Shown: one piece after another, positions 1 to 11,185 of the stretch
Layout of the letters: the number at the start of each line of letters is the position of its first letter
How positions within the stretch are numbered: position 1 is the stretch's first letter
NCBI GenBank assembly: GCA_977006965.1
Contig: OZ345358.1
Coordinates: 372,001-436,000 of the forward strand
Direction of reading: 5' to 3'
Length of the DNA stretch: 64,000 nt
From: Phymatolithon calcareum
Taxonomy: Eukaryota; Rhodophyta; Florideophyceae; Hapalidiales
The notes under the pieces: model-generated
What the model was told of the DNA's origin: nothing
Databases searched by the model: none
Seen by the model: only the letters and a program-made list of their open reading frames with translations
Position numbers and translations under genes: made by a program

Positions 1-2760
1 GATGAGGCTCGTCACGGCTCCTCTTCTAGGAACAATTTCCAAATCGTCCAGACATGCGAGAAGCCCAATATTAACAACTTTTACGAGTCGAAACGATACC
101 ACATCGGCAAAAACGGCTCATTCCATGATCATCGAACTTACAGCCCGCAATGACGGAGTTGTTACTTTCGACGAACACAGGCAGCGCTCGCAATCAAGTC
201 TAGTCTCGCAAAGATTGTTTTATCAAAACAATAAGAAGTAGTCTTGGCAAGGGAGAGTTAGTACGCTTTGCTATGGTGAATAGTTGCCTGATCAAGAGTT
301 TTCCAACGTTTTGTTCCCGTTTAGTGCGTTTACTCAAAATCAATTCCATGAATAGCTGATAAGAAGACTGTGTAGTTCATCTGTATTGTTATCAGCACCT
401 TGAAATTTACCTTTATAGCGAAAGCATAATGAAAGGAAACTTATCCAGGATTCACTTTTTCCTTCCTTTTCTCCTTCGCCTCAACTACGAAACACTCTTC
501 TCATTGAGGATGTACTTGATGCTCAGTTTCTCTGATTGATTTCGACTTCTATACATAACTTTTACGCGCGATTGGGACTTCATGGCCGAAATAGAGTTCA
601 TGCGAATCTGTTTTAGACATCGCCGTACACCTTTCTCTCGTTCCGAAGCTGTTTTATTTTAACAAGTGTTGATTTTAGATTTCGTGAGTATCGGCTCCGC
701 TCTTCATCTGCTTGGAGTATGATGCAGTTTCGTTCAATTTGAAGAACTTCTAGAAAGACTCGACCCGCCTTGGCTGACTTTACATTTCACGAGAGGCGAC
801 AATTGTGCTTCTCACAGTCACTCAATGCACCAGTCTTCTGTCCAGGGTTTTGTATCTTGAGATTTTCCTAGATGAGTTTCTTGTCCATGTCACGTGCTTC
901 GTTTGCTCGGCGGATGCATTCCGTACTTGGGGAAAAGGTAACATCACCTGCGATTCCTCGCTTGATAAAGTAACTCCTGACGAAATTATTCGCATCGTCT
1001 GCAAAATCCATTAAGAGTCATTACCGTTCTCTGCCATTTTTTGCGTGCGTGCACTTTGCACGCTTGAACAACCTTTCAGAGATTTAAATAAAGAAGGGTC
1101 TACAAGACGAGCAGACATTTTCAGAATTTGAAAGAACAGATCCCCGTCGCAGGTTTCGAAAAGTCTCTACCCAGTCATGTTGTCACAAAATTCTCTTGAT
1201 TTGACACGAAGCATTGAGCACTATGCCTTCACAGGACACTTAGGTCTTACTTCCAGATTACTAATAAATAAGACCCATTATTGTTCTAAATCTATTGCCA
1301 TATCAAATTGCGCCCATAATTTCCAAATTCGTGCGATTCTACTGTCTTCGATGCACTATTCTCACGTGTCATGTGGATTTTTGGTGCATTGCACAGTCTT
1401 CGGAAAGCAATCCTTCAAATGAATTGATACGTTTTGTCATTGCGCATGGATTTTATGGTGCTTCGTGTAAAGAGTCCGTTTTTTCAATATTTGTTTCATT
1501 CCTACAAACCTATCGATGCTGAGAAATACGTGGCAGGATACATTTGTTTTTACAGAATCGCAGATAATGAAGCTTGCCAGGACAATTTTCTTTAAACTCA
1601 AGTTGTATCTTTGAGTCTACATTTACCAGTGCTCTCTCTTAAAGCGAGAACTCTGCATTGTATTATATTTCGGTCACAAATGCCACTAGATTCTATCACT
1701 GATTAATCGAACCTGAAGCACAGCACTTGAAAGCTGAAGTACGTTCTTGATGTTACTGAAAATGTCCTCTTCATAGATCAGATTTCTGTTGAAGGCCTAG
1801 CATAAGCTCATCGAGACTCTCTCGATGATGTTGATGCTGTTTTGATTACAGCAAGTCTGATTCGTGGACATCTGATGGAAGTAATAGCCTGAGACATTGT
1901 TAAAAGCAGATTATATATATGATATGCACATAAAAACGTGATATATGACAGGAAGAGCAGAACGTAGAACCGTCACGGTAATCGCTGTCCATGTGCACTT
2001 TTACTTTTGGAATAATGAATTTTGCAGTCCCCGTGGTGATCCGCGTGGATTTCCTTTAGTTATACGCCCTAGAAATCTCGCAACATAAGGTTCATATGCA
2101 TTTTCAACGCATGCAATAGAACACAGAGTAATACCACACATTCGTCGCCGCGACCACGGACTTATATTTTCTATGGAAATGATTGAGTTCTGAATCTTTT
2201 TCCAGAGATATGACTTTGGAATGCATTCATTTTTCCTAGACAGCGAAAGAAAACTTCCTAACCTGGTTAAATTTCTATAACATTGCACGAACCGTGCTTT
2301 AAGAGTTTCTCGAGCTTGAAAAATTTGATTATGTTTCTGCAATATGCTCCTGTGAAGACCACAAAGGATGTGAGATTATACCCTGCAGTGCAGAATAAAA
2401 TTCTTTCTATACTAGTATCAAACTATTCTCCGAGCTTCATGGTATATTTCGTGCTTATAATATGGCAGAGGCGGGAAATATACACCTTCCAGTCTTAATT
2501 TATCGCGAAGGATTTCAGATGATCTCCAAATTTGAAAACATAGCATTTACATGTCTTCATTCCGTTGCCAACTCGGAACCACAGGACATATGGGAGAAAA
2601 TTTTAAACGTACCGAAACAACTCTCATGGAGTGCATTCTCGAGAAAAATGTGAAGTTTGACATGAATCAAGGCTCGTTCGGTAGCGCTAGAGTTCGTACT
2701 TCGACTCAGTGTCGCCCTCGCTGTCTGAAAATATACTCGCAGCAACGATCTTGGTACAAG
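1..2760. other. No supportable gene
   Basis: Only short open frames on both strands, none with a recognisable motif. An open frame runs in from the left edge (positions 2-241, plus), and short protein-like frames also exist on the opposite strand there, so an exon end cannot be excluded. AT-rich intergenic sequence otherwise; no repeat shared with the rest of the window was seen. Confidence 0.4.
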
Positions 2761-2769
2761 TAGTGCATT

Positions 2770-3276
2770 CCTGGTGCTCGCTGGCGACTTACGTGTTCTT
2801 CAGCTGCTGCTGGGAAGTGTTAATCAGCTTGGCGAGATAGGTAATGAAATCATCCTCCGAGAGATGAGCCAACATGGTCCCTTCCCGGTGTTTTTTACCA
2901 GCATTGTGGCAAAGCTCGCGAGCAACATTATCGCGGTGACGTTACCAAACTCCCGATCCTGTTTCTTAATCTACTGACGAAGGGTTGTCGACGCACTGAA
3001 AGAGGCAATGAGCTCCGCGCTGCGCGTGTTTAAAAGCAAAAACCGACGCTTGGGGTCCTTCTCAAGAATGGAAAATTTCTGATACACAAATTTTAAAACC
3101 TTCTGCGGCAAAAGGATGTTTGGTAAGTTTGAGCACCTCTCTCGATTTTCGTGGCTCAATTTTATTTCGACGTACTTGGGTTCGCAGCATTGGCGGCGCA
3201 GGTCAGATATATCCAGCTCTGCAAGTGACTTGATCAAAGTGAACACATGCGGCCGCTGTCCGCACCCGAAGAACAT
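2770..3276 (-). pseudogene. Possible decayed coding stretch, unknown
   Basis: A 101-codon minus-strand frame (3276-2971) is followed, after a stop and frame changes, by further protein-like runs down to about 2770. The composition (mixed charged and hydrophobic residues, few rare residues) looks more like old coding sequence than random DNA, but no domain is recognisable and there is no start context or splice pair that I trust. It could equally be chance. Confidence 0.15.
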
Positions 3277-3426
3277 GAGAAGGCACAGAAAATGGATGGA
3301 CCATTTTTAAAGAATTGGGTCGCCCTTAATACTCGATGAGCTTCCATTCGTATAAATCTTGCTGAGCACCAAATTCATCATGCTTGCACATGTGTCTCTG
3401 ACAGATGCCTCAAATCTGGCAAAGTC

Positions 3427-3816
3427 GTGTGGAAGAATAAACTTCCCGGTCATAATTCTTTCGTCTGCGCGTTGTCAAAGATGTGCTCGGCGACGAGATA
3501 TGATCATCGACGCAGCTTCGTCGCCGCGCAGAAATCTGCCGTCACGGTCTTCATTGTTCACATAAACGTTGACGGCATGCATCCTATATTTCATCATGGA
3601 ACTACTAGCGTTCATGGAACCGACAACAAGCACCGCAACGCAGCGAAAGGGTGGGTGAAGTCAAGATCGGAGCGGGTGAGAATCGCAAGGAAACCGGAGT
3701 TTTACGACTGCGGTATTACTGTACGAACCCGTTACGTCGACGGTATGGAATCGTCAAAAGTGCTTGACCGGACGCTTGTACGTGACCAAGAACGGAATTT
3801 CCAATTTTCTCCTTGA
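3427..3816 (+). CDS. Hypothetical reading frame of a dispersed repeat (copy 1)
   Basis: A 129-codon frame of unknown function. Its main part, from the motif KSAVTVFIVHINVDG onward, recurs in the inverted copy at 4532-4918 with about 80% identical residues. The two copies differ by a 24-bp indel, exactly eight codons, between the motifs VDGM and ESSK. Frame-preserving change suggests the frame was once translated. No domain, signal peptide or membrane segment is recognised. It lies at the left of a repeat that continues to about 4335. The upstream start is arbitrary because homology begins only near codon 25. Confidence 0.3.
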   Translation: MWKNKLPGHNSFVCALSKMCSATRYDHRRSFVAAQKSAVTVFIVHINVDGMHPIFHHGTTSVHGTDNKHRNAAKGWVKSRSERVRIARKPEFYDCGITVRTRYVDGMESSKVLDRTLVRDQERNFQFSP

Positions 3817-4335
3817 AGGCAAGAGTGGTGTAGTGGAATGAATTTGTCGTAATACGGTACGCCTGAAAGGCGTTCTTGTTTCCACAGTGTCCATGAATGC
3901 AGTACCAGTAATAGGTGAACTGCAGTACGGCTTGCAATATGCATCCGAGAGTGGACCATACTTTTCATCTGTTCTCTTCTCACATGAAGGCGATTCCACC
4001 ATCTAGAATACCGTTCTGTTCATCGTCAGCAACAGAAGTCGAAGACATCGAGCAGATAATATCCCGAGATGCCCTTAAATCCTTCCATTTCTCCTTTTCC
4101 CCAAAGCCATTTTAATTATCGTATTTTTGATGTTTGAAATATATGCACAGATAATCTGTAACCTTGCGAGAAAAAGCACCAGTCATCTCATGTCAACGCA
4201 AACGTCCCTTTCAAATCGCCTGCCTTCTTCCACCTCCTCACTCGGACCACCGCCACCTGCGTCCTGCATTCCCCTTCCCGCCATACACCATGTCCCTCTT
4301 CCCTGCCCCAAGATTCCACTCGTCGCGATCAAAGA
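3484..4335 (+). repeat. Dispersed repeat family DR, copy 1
   Basis: About 850 bp. Its first third is repeated inverted at 4505-4905. The rest (about 3830-4335) matches the inverted copy at 22.6-23.5 kb base for base over long runs, including the segment around 4117-4150 and the pyrimidine-rich stretch near 4215-4290. No terminal repeats or target duplication are visible, so the ends are set only by where similarity stops. Confidence 0.7.
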
Positions 4336-4504
4336 CCGGATGACCTGCAGTCTTAGCGGTAGCAAAATCAATCCCCTGCGTTCCTCGCTCACTCCAGCAC
4401 CCTACATGAATCATGCAGTTCCACTCAAACGGTATCTATGTCTCAGCAAGTCGCCAGCACCGGTATCAACAGCACGATTCCATTCTCGCTCTTCCATTTG
4501 AGCC

Positions 4505-4905
4505 TGACATTCGACGACACCACTCTTGTCTTCAAGAAGAAAATTGGAAATTCCGTTCATGGTCACTCACGAGTGTCCGGTCAAGCTCTTTTGACGATTC
4601 TATATCAGAAATATTAGTCACGTCCATACCGTCGACGCAACGGATTCGTACAGTAATACCGCGGTCGTAAAACTCCGGTTTCCTTGCGATTCTCACCCGC
4701 TCCAATCTGGACTTCACCCACTCTTCCGCTGCCTCGCCGTGCTTGTTGTCGGTTCCATGAAATCTAGTGGTTCCATGATGAAATATAGGGTGCATGCCGT
4801 CAACGTTTATGTGAACAATGAAGACCGTGACGGCAGATTTCTGCGCGGCGAGGAAGCTGCGTGGATGATCATATCTGTTGAGAGGTGGCGCATAATGCCA
4901 AAAAA
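4505..4905 (-). repeat. Dispersed repeat family DR, inverted partial copy
   Basis: The reverse complement matches 3484-3837 at roughly 90% over about 380 bp, so 3.5-4.9 kb is a large imperfect inverted repeat with a spacer of about 670 bp. The minus-strand frame 4918-4532 (128 codons) corresponds to the frame at 3427-3816 and ends with the same NFQFS motif before the stop. Confidence 0.75.
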
Positions 4906-4918
4906 TTTCAGGCATCAT
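4532..4918 (-). CDS. Hypothetical reading frame of a dispersed repeat (inverted copy)
   Basis: A 128-codon frame, paralogous to 3427-3816 (shared motifs FIVHINVDGMHPIFHHGTT and RVRIARKPEFYD). It has eight extra codons (DVTNISDI) relative to the other copy. Unknown function; the length may be only a remnant of a longer ancestral gene. Confidence 0.3.
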   Translation of the reverse strand: MMPEIFWHYAPPLNRYDHPRSFLAAQKSAVTVFIVHINVDGMHPIFHHGTTRFHGTDNKHGEAAEEWVKSRLERVRIARKPEFYDRGITVRIRCVDGMDVTNISDIESSKELDRTLVSDHERNFQFSS

Positions 4919-4919
4919 T

Positions 4920-7900
4920 GGACTTCGATTTTAAGCCCATCGCAGCAATTAAACGAAGATAAACGATGTGATTTCAATATATAGAATGCCTGGCTACCTT
5001 TAGAACGCGGGAAAGGAGTTCCCGGCTGTTGTTAAAAGCTCGTAGAGGTCATGGATTCGCGAGTACAGCACTACACCGCGTGCATCTGGCATAAAGGAGA
5101 AAAATCAAATCAATTTCATTGAAATTGGGAGATGCATGCACATGATGAGAGCCATCATCGGAAGCAGCAGCGCAGCACAAAGATACGAAGATTCGTCAGT
5201 ACTCTGAGACCTGTAGTCCAGCTATCAGCCCGTCACGGTCAGAAACGTCGGTTAAGCCTGCTCAGGACAAATTTAAGTAGGTACTGAAATTTGCTGTCCC
5301 CAATTCCAACACCGTCTTAATAATCCTAGCAACTGCACTACTTGGATACTCTATTTCGTCATTGTTATGATTAAATTTCACCGTCTCGCTTCGTACCACA
5401 ATACGCCCAACATCTCCAGGAGAGAAATCAGGCCGCCCTTTTGAGGCAAGATTCGAAAATAGTAAAGTTCTGCAGTAGCAGAGCGCCACGAGTAAATGCT
5501 GTAAATTTTATGTCGAATATAAATAATAATATTGCATGATCTAATCTGACGTCCCTGTACATATCTCTCCTCTATTGCTCATATGCGGGAACCGCAATTA
5601 TCGGCAGACAAACGAGTCCCTTGAAATACAATAGGTGGTGTATCCAGTATTAGCACGACTTAGTGAATAAATAACACTCGCTGACAATGCACTGCCATCG
5701 TCCAGAGTGGTTGTCGCAAGTCCGCTGAACATGAACTTGGAGACATCTTGCGATCCGTTGAACGTTCCTCGTAACACAACGGTGCAATACCGAGAAGCCA
5801 TACTCATGAACGACATTGAACGCTCGATAGATTATCTCGACCGCGCGTAGTTATCTGCGAACTCACAGTGAACGACATACTCACAGCGAACAGCCTGCTC
5901 ACTCTGCCTTGCGTTCGCCCGACACTGAACCATATGTTCTGCGTTGGACGATTCGAGAGCTTCTGCCACTACTCATAGCTCACAACTTAGGCAGTATAAA
6001 TATAGCAAACTTGCGCAAGCCCAACGAAGCGCAAGTTGGAACCAAACAAGTCACAGTACGTGCAAAACCATCTTCACCTACCCTGTGTCTGCGGGCGTCT
6101 GGCGTACGCGCACCCGTGCGACACAAGCACCACCGGTTGGCAATTGACGCGCTGACCGAGTGAGGGACCATGCCGGCTTGCAGAAACATTGCGCACGCAC
6201 CCAAGTGGTCCCGTTATTTTCTTCTGAGTTTACCTATCCAGAGGGGTAATCTCATCCTCCGATACTGGAGAATGCATAGTGCTCTAACGGCGAAGTTTGC
6301 CCAAACAATGTAAGACGTCTTGCGACTGTCCCGCTCTTACAACCCATGTGCATCAAATCAGTACCGTACTATGAAGCAATGATTCAAGATCAAGTCAAGC
6401 GATCTGCGCGGTCATCACGTATGCAGTACATTGCGAGCGCCATCGAATCGTCTATCCACGGCAAGCCCATTCAACGCCAAGAGTACAAAAGCTATCCCAA
6501 TCCTTTTCATTTAGTCACATAGATTTATCTGCATTTCAGACGTTTTTGTCATCGCAGGAGTTCGTATGCTCCTCACTCGAGACCGTTAGGGTTTGCAGAG
6601 TTAGCGTGCGATTAGACATAAGTGATTTCACCCAGAGAGAGAGGGCAGGAGGTGACAAGGAAGCACGAGTAAATTGATCATTTTCATCGCAAAGATTGCG
6701 CACCGACAAGGGTACACACGATCGCAATAGCGACAACGCGCGGACGACCCTGAACCACGCTATACCGGCCATCGACGTGGCATCGTCTCTACAACCGCCA
6801 GGTTCTCTAGATACATTGCGCCTGCACATCGCAGTCGCAAGATTTAGTGGAGGTTTTTCGACAGTGATGCCGCTGATGAACAAGCTCTTTGTAATTTAAA
6901 GTGAGTTTTACATATCAAGACATTTTCTCCGCTTTTACGTCCGACTTGGACTCGAAATCATGTTCACGGTCATCGGTTAACTCACGCTTGACCTGCTTAA
7001 GGTCAAGCAAGAACGCTTGTTGCAATTTCGAAGAAGCATGGTTATAATTTAATATTTTCGTGAGGCCGTATGGACGTTCCATCCGACGACATTGTGACCC
7101 ATAGGTAGACACTAACATCAAATGGAACCGATTGCTATAGAGCGATACTATGGCGCTAGAGCCATTGTGAGAGCAGTGAATGAGTTCTCTTCTCTCACTT
7201 TCGAAATATTTTCCCAGTACATTTAGGTGACTGTGTTGCGCCCATTTCCTCGACGTCGTTAGAAATGGATTGCAGGGGATGCTTGGCGCTGAGACGCAGA
7301 GAAAATGGTGTAAAAAGAGAGCGCATATCTACGATTCGGCGCTTTGTTGCTGTGATGCCGGCATTACCAAAACTTGTTAGCAAAGCAGGAATTAATGAGG
7401 GCACTAAAATCAACTCTACTCTCTTCTTCATGTGCCGGGGAGGTACGCAGACTAAACAATAGTGTCATACTCATATTTTGAAGTCTGATCCATCCATCGC
7501 GATCAACAGTACTTGTTCGTACCACGACGCGGACAATATGCGCCGACGGACACTATGTTGAGCAAAACGATGCACATGACCAGGCAAGCAGAGCTGAGGT
7601 TTTGTGCGCTCGGCAACACGATATTGGGGGCGTGCGATGCGGTTCATATATCTGCGGACTATGGACGGGAGCAGGAAGTATTCGAAATCTTTAGAAAACA
7701 GTCCCGAGAGAATAGGTTACTAGCACGAGGCTAAAGACCATTCAGTCTAGGAACGATTCAGCAGACAGAGAATGAGAAACCTAAAATGTATTTCAGAAAC
7801 TAGAGCAAGAACAAGATATGAGAAAGCCACGTATAAAACAAGGTGCTTCTACCATTCTGATCCACTTCTCATCATGTACTGGAAAATGACTACTTTCTCC
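4920..7900. other. No supportable gene
   Basis: Scattered short frames without recognisable motifs. A TATAAATA sequence near 5994-6001 lies inside an open 84-codon frame and is not convincing as a promoter. Overlapping frames on both strands at 6536-6899 and 7195-7462 have no similarity I recognise. Confidence 0.4.
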
Positions 7901-7909
7901 CACTTTCGT

Positions 7910-9015
7910 TCAATTTCCAGACGGGCCAGAAGGGCCACTCCCGTCATGTAGGCGCTTGTTTGCATTAAGGACCTTTTCCTTAGCGGGACTATCATCAAAT
8001 TTGCTTTCCTCAATGAGTAGCTCGACATGCAAGAGCAAATCATTTGTTGGGGGGCCATTTGCACCGCTTTTGTCTTCAAATCCGATCCAGCTCTGCTCCT
8101 TGATGCTCGGACGCACGCGACACGGAAAGCGGATTCTAGACGTGGAAGTCAGTTTTGCTGACCGTGTTTCCTTTAGCTCCTTTAAACCCCTTTTGATATG
8201 CCACCTGCCGCATAAGTACAACAGCTCTTTGCACAGGATCTTTCTCTGCCTTACGCATCCACATGTCCTGCATATATTCAGGGTCAGACAGTGACTTCGG
8301 CTAATGCACCTCTATTTCAAGGCAGTCTTCAAGCGCAGTCACTGTCGTGTGGCTGTAGCAACTGAAACGCATCTCCCTTACAGTCTAAAGAGTGTTACTG
8401 AGAGCGTTTAATAAATACTACTAAAAAAAAAGTCACTGTCGTGTTGTCAGGATTAATTCCTGACGAGATCAGAACTGCCACCGAGAGCTTTGATGCGACA
8501 GTGATGGGGCACGTCCAGGGCGCAATAACGTGCAGAGGCATAAAATTCATTCTACCCATCAGAAGCTCACTGCCTTCAGTGTCGCCAAGAGCCGCTGATC
8601 CCATTCCTTTCTTGTGTAGCGATGCACCTGGTGCAGCATCCCCCAGAATAGCATATAGTGCGTCCGTGCATTTCGGAGCCAAAAAGTCAGCTCTGCTGCT
8701 CATCGAAGATCCTCCAACGTCGAGATCTATACGCATACGACAATAAACGAGACGATATGTTGGGACTCGTGATGATTAGAACTCCACGGTTCGTTCGAAG
8801 GAGAGTAAAAACAGATTAAGATTCTTACCTCTTTTCGGAAGCCCGATCTCTGCAGCCATCTTTTTGAACCTGCAGTTCCACGTCGCAGTGTCCTATGGGG
8901 CGAAAATTTCGTTTCGCTCTTTGACCTCACTTAGCCGTTCGTTACCGGAGAGAAGCCCCCTGGCAAACATGTTTCTCAATTGCGTAAGCGCTTCCGTCTC
9001 GTCAAACAATGACGG
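7910..9015 (-). pseudogene. Unknown gene disrupted by a LINE fragment
   Basis: Reading down the minus strand from about 9015, a coherent protein-like frame contains one in-frame stop. A plausible 102-bp intron follows at 8828-8727: donor GTAAGA, a CTAAT branch-like site, acceptor TATAG, and the frame is kept as GAT across the junction. Then comes a 100-codon stretch (8726-8445), the family-A LINE insertion at 8351-8430, and continued frame on the far side with a stop and a frameshift (motifs DPEYMQDMW, VLMRQVAYQKG, EQSWIGFED). Removing the insertion restores continuity across the break. The product is not recognised. Its 5' side abuts dispersed repeat DR copy 3, so the true start may be lost. 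Confidence 0.4.
8351..8430 (+). mobile_element. LINE family A, 80-bp 3'-end insertion
   Basis: This is the terminal 80 bp of the family-A 3' UTR (GAAACGCATCTCCCTTACAG ... TTTAATAAAT, then A-rich tail). It is flanked by a perfect 14-bp duplication, AGTCACTGTCGTGT, at 8337-8350 and 8431-8444. The short 5'-truncated body, A-rich tail and target duplication are typical of target-primed reverse transcription. It interrupts the minus-strand gene remnant described above. Confidence 0.9.
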
Positions 9016-9410
9016 CATGGATGTCTTTCTCGCGGACATTTTACACGGCAGTGCCGACCTCAACTGCAGAAGCTACAAGAGTTCCTAGACGCTTGCTGAC
9101 CGCCGCATTGGCCGTCATGAGTGGCGGTTGCATACCGAGGATCTGATTTGGACTGTACCGAAACTCAATGATACTTGTAATACAGGGCATACGAGTCGAT
9201 AGATATGTAATCCTGGACAAACTAACTCAACGTACAGTTTTATTTTCGAAATTATTGCAACGAGGCTTCGTTTGTCTATCTGTCAACCCTGTATGCCGAA
9301 TTTTCTTCTATTAATCAAAATCAAATCCATTTCCCCATATATCGAGCTTTCCCGTGTCTCCCAGACAAGCCTATTCTCTTTCTCGCTGTTCTAAAAATAT
9401 GTATCATGAC
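9005..9410 (+). repeat. Dispersed repeat family DR, copy 3
   Basis: Matches the complement of about 22610-23010 over roughly 400 bp, including a frame with the motif MDVFLA and, downstream, the AT-rich tail around 9215-9330. Together with the copies at 3.5-4.9 kb and 22.6-23.5 kb it shows that the family spans at least 1.4 kb when copies are overlaid. Confidence 0.7.
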
Positions 9411-9825
9411 GAAACCTACTACTGTAGCTGCGTATTGGTTATCTTTTCATACGAAGAGTATGACATTGTTAAGCAAGTGCGGTGAGTGTCGTTTTTGGTA
9501 GAAAACACTCACACGGCAGACACCTGATCAATCCAAACATACATAGCTACAAACATACATAGCTACAAACATAAATGTTGGCGTAAAGGTGTATCCTCTT
9601 TGCAGAGATGATTCCCTAAATATCATTCCATTTATAGGAATTCTTGAAGATCATAGTCACCGCACTTGCGAAGATCTACTGTTTACCAATGCGAAGTGAA
9701 TGTATGCCGCTCAAGCATATGCCGTGAATAATTATTCGTGCATTGGAAAGGCGCTCAACGCATACCGGCCGACGTAAAATTTTCTGTTCGCACCCGGTTC
9801 CAACCTTTTCGCATATCGATTACCA

Positions 9826-10010
9826 GCTTTTCCCTCCATGGAGGAGGGTTTTTGCAGCTAGGGCTACGACGATAGCAACGAGCTTTTGCGGGCTTTAACA
9901 GAGTAACGGAGCTACCAAGGTAGTAGCATCTGAAACGCATCTCCCTTACAGTCTTATGAGTGTTTCTGAGGGCGTTTAATAAATTCAAAATTCAAAAAAA
10001 AAAAAAAAAA
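9826..10010 (+). mobile_element. LINE family A, 3' UTR insertion with poly(A) tail
   Basis: 185 bp of the family-A 3' UTR: a hairpin (CCCTCCATGGAGGAGGG), the block AGGGCTACGACGATAGCAAC, then AATAAATTCAAAATTC and about 17 A residues. It is flanked by TATCGATTACCA at 9814-9825 and 10011-10022. Nearly identical UTRs occur at 42.42-42.66 kb and, inverted, at 60.45-60.69 kb, so the family was recently active. Confidence 0.92.
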
Positions 10011-10199
10011 TATCGATTACCATCCTAGAGCCATTTTTTTAATATACATTCATATACGCAATGCAAACATACAGCCAAGTCACGTCAGGAGTGATTTCTG
10101 CCTCGCGGTTCACTGAGCACTATTAAAGACGACAACCTGCGAACTCCACGAAAAAAAATCTCTAATCTCGAGCAATCTACCTCCACAGTGAACACAAAC

Positions 10200-10991
10200 A
10201 TGTGCGACTCGCGTTACGCTTTCGCCCCCTTTCCTCCGGGCCTGTCAAGCCTTGGTGCTCGATCTACCCTCTGCAGCTCTGCCGTGAGCCGTCGTTCCCG
10301 CGCCACATCCACACGCCGCACGCTGCGTGCCGCCGTTTACGAAAGCCCAATTGACGTTCCCACCACCGAAAAACAAAACGTCTATACTGACAGTGCAGCG
10401 TATGCGCCTATACTCGACGAGGGAAGGAATGTCAGCTTTTTAGTCGAACACGAGGAAGATGGATTTAATTATCACTTGAACGTGCTGGGCGGAGATTGGA
10501 TCGGAGACATCTCGGTGAACGGCATCCGTTACGAGCTTGACCAGCTGCATCTTCACACACCAGCCGAGAACCACCTTGATGGCAAGGAGCATGATCTCGA
10601 AATGCACCTCGTACATCGTTGCGCCAACAATATCTGTGTTGTTGCCATATTCTTCAAAGAGGGCAAGAAGAATGATCAGATCGAATCGATCCTCGATGCC
10701 ATGAAGAACAAGGACCAGGACGAAGAGGATGATGTCAAAGTCAAAAACATTGACGTAAAAAGCCTGATTGGTAAAACAGACACCACGCATGGTAAGAACA
10801 ACCTTATTAAGTTTTTGGGCTCGCTCACTACGCCGCCATACACTCAAGGCGTCCAGTGGGTGGTGTCCCAGGACGTCCACGAAGTGTCGAAAGAACAAAT
10901 CAGCGCATTCAAGGAACTAGAAAAAGTTCGCACCCCGAATGACCGCCCAATCAAAGATATGAACAATCGCCTTATCACGCTCTATAAATAG
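10200..10991 (+). CDS. Alpha-type carbonic anhydrase, probably plastid-targeted
   Basis: Predicted to interconvert CO2 and bicarbonate using one zinc ion. The first ATG of the open frame is at 10200, giving 263 residues. The zinc ligands of the alpha family are visible: two His in LHLHTPAEN (about residues 117 and 119) and one in LEMHLVH (about 136). The gate-keeping Thr lies in SLTTPPYTQG (about 210). The proton-shuttle His of the best-known members seems replaced (DEGRN). The first 45 or so residues are Ser/Arg/Ala-rich, nearly free of acidic residues, and contain AFAPF, as expected for a plastid transit peptide. The mature domain begins abruptly at ESPID, lacking the usual N-terminal Trp-rich strand, so it is shorter than typical family members. 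No intron; an isolated gene, followed about 190 bp later by a DNA transposon. Confidence 0.9.
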   Translation: MCDSRYAFAPFPPGLSSLGARSTLCSSAVSRRSRATSTRRTLRAAVYESPIDVPTTEKQNVYTDSAAYAPILDEGRNVSFLVEHEEDGFNYHLNVLGGDWIGDISVNGIRYELDQLHLHTPAENHLDGKEHDLEMHLVHRCANNICVVAIFFKEGKKNDQIESILDAMKNKDQDEEDDVKVKNIDVKSLIGKTDTTHGKNNLIKFLGSLTTPPYTQGVQWVVSQDVHEVSKEQISAFKELEKVRTPNDRPIKDMNNRLITLYK

Positions 10992-11185
10992 TTGTTAAAC
11001 AAACTACTGAGTAGTTTCGCGCCCGGTGCTATGCCATTAACGGATTCCCGTTTCTCGCCTGTGTCTCTCGCGACTGTACGCACACCTCTAATTTCGAGCT
11101 TCACAATGTCCCTAGTAAGTGCTCTGCTTGGCCGGAAGGTAATCGTGTCTCTCGAGTATGTAGGCGCTGTTTTTTTGCTACGCTA

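Noticed and set aside
5994-6001. TATA box promoter
   Set aside because: An isolated TATAAATA with no recognisable gene downstream.
10188-10199. GTG start for the carbonic anhydrase
   Set aside because: Non-ATG start is not expected in a nuclear gene; an ATG lies four codons later in frame.
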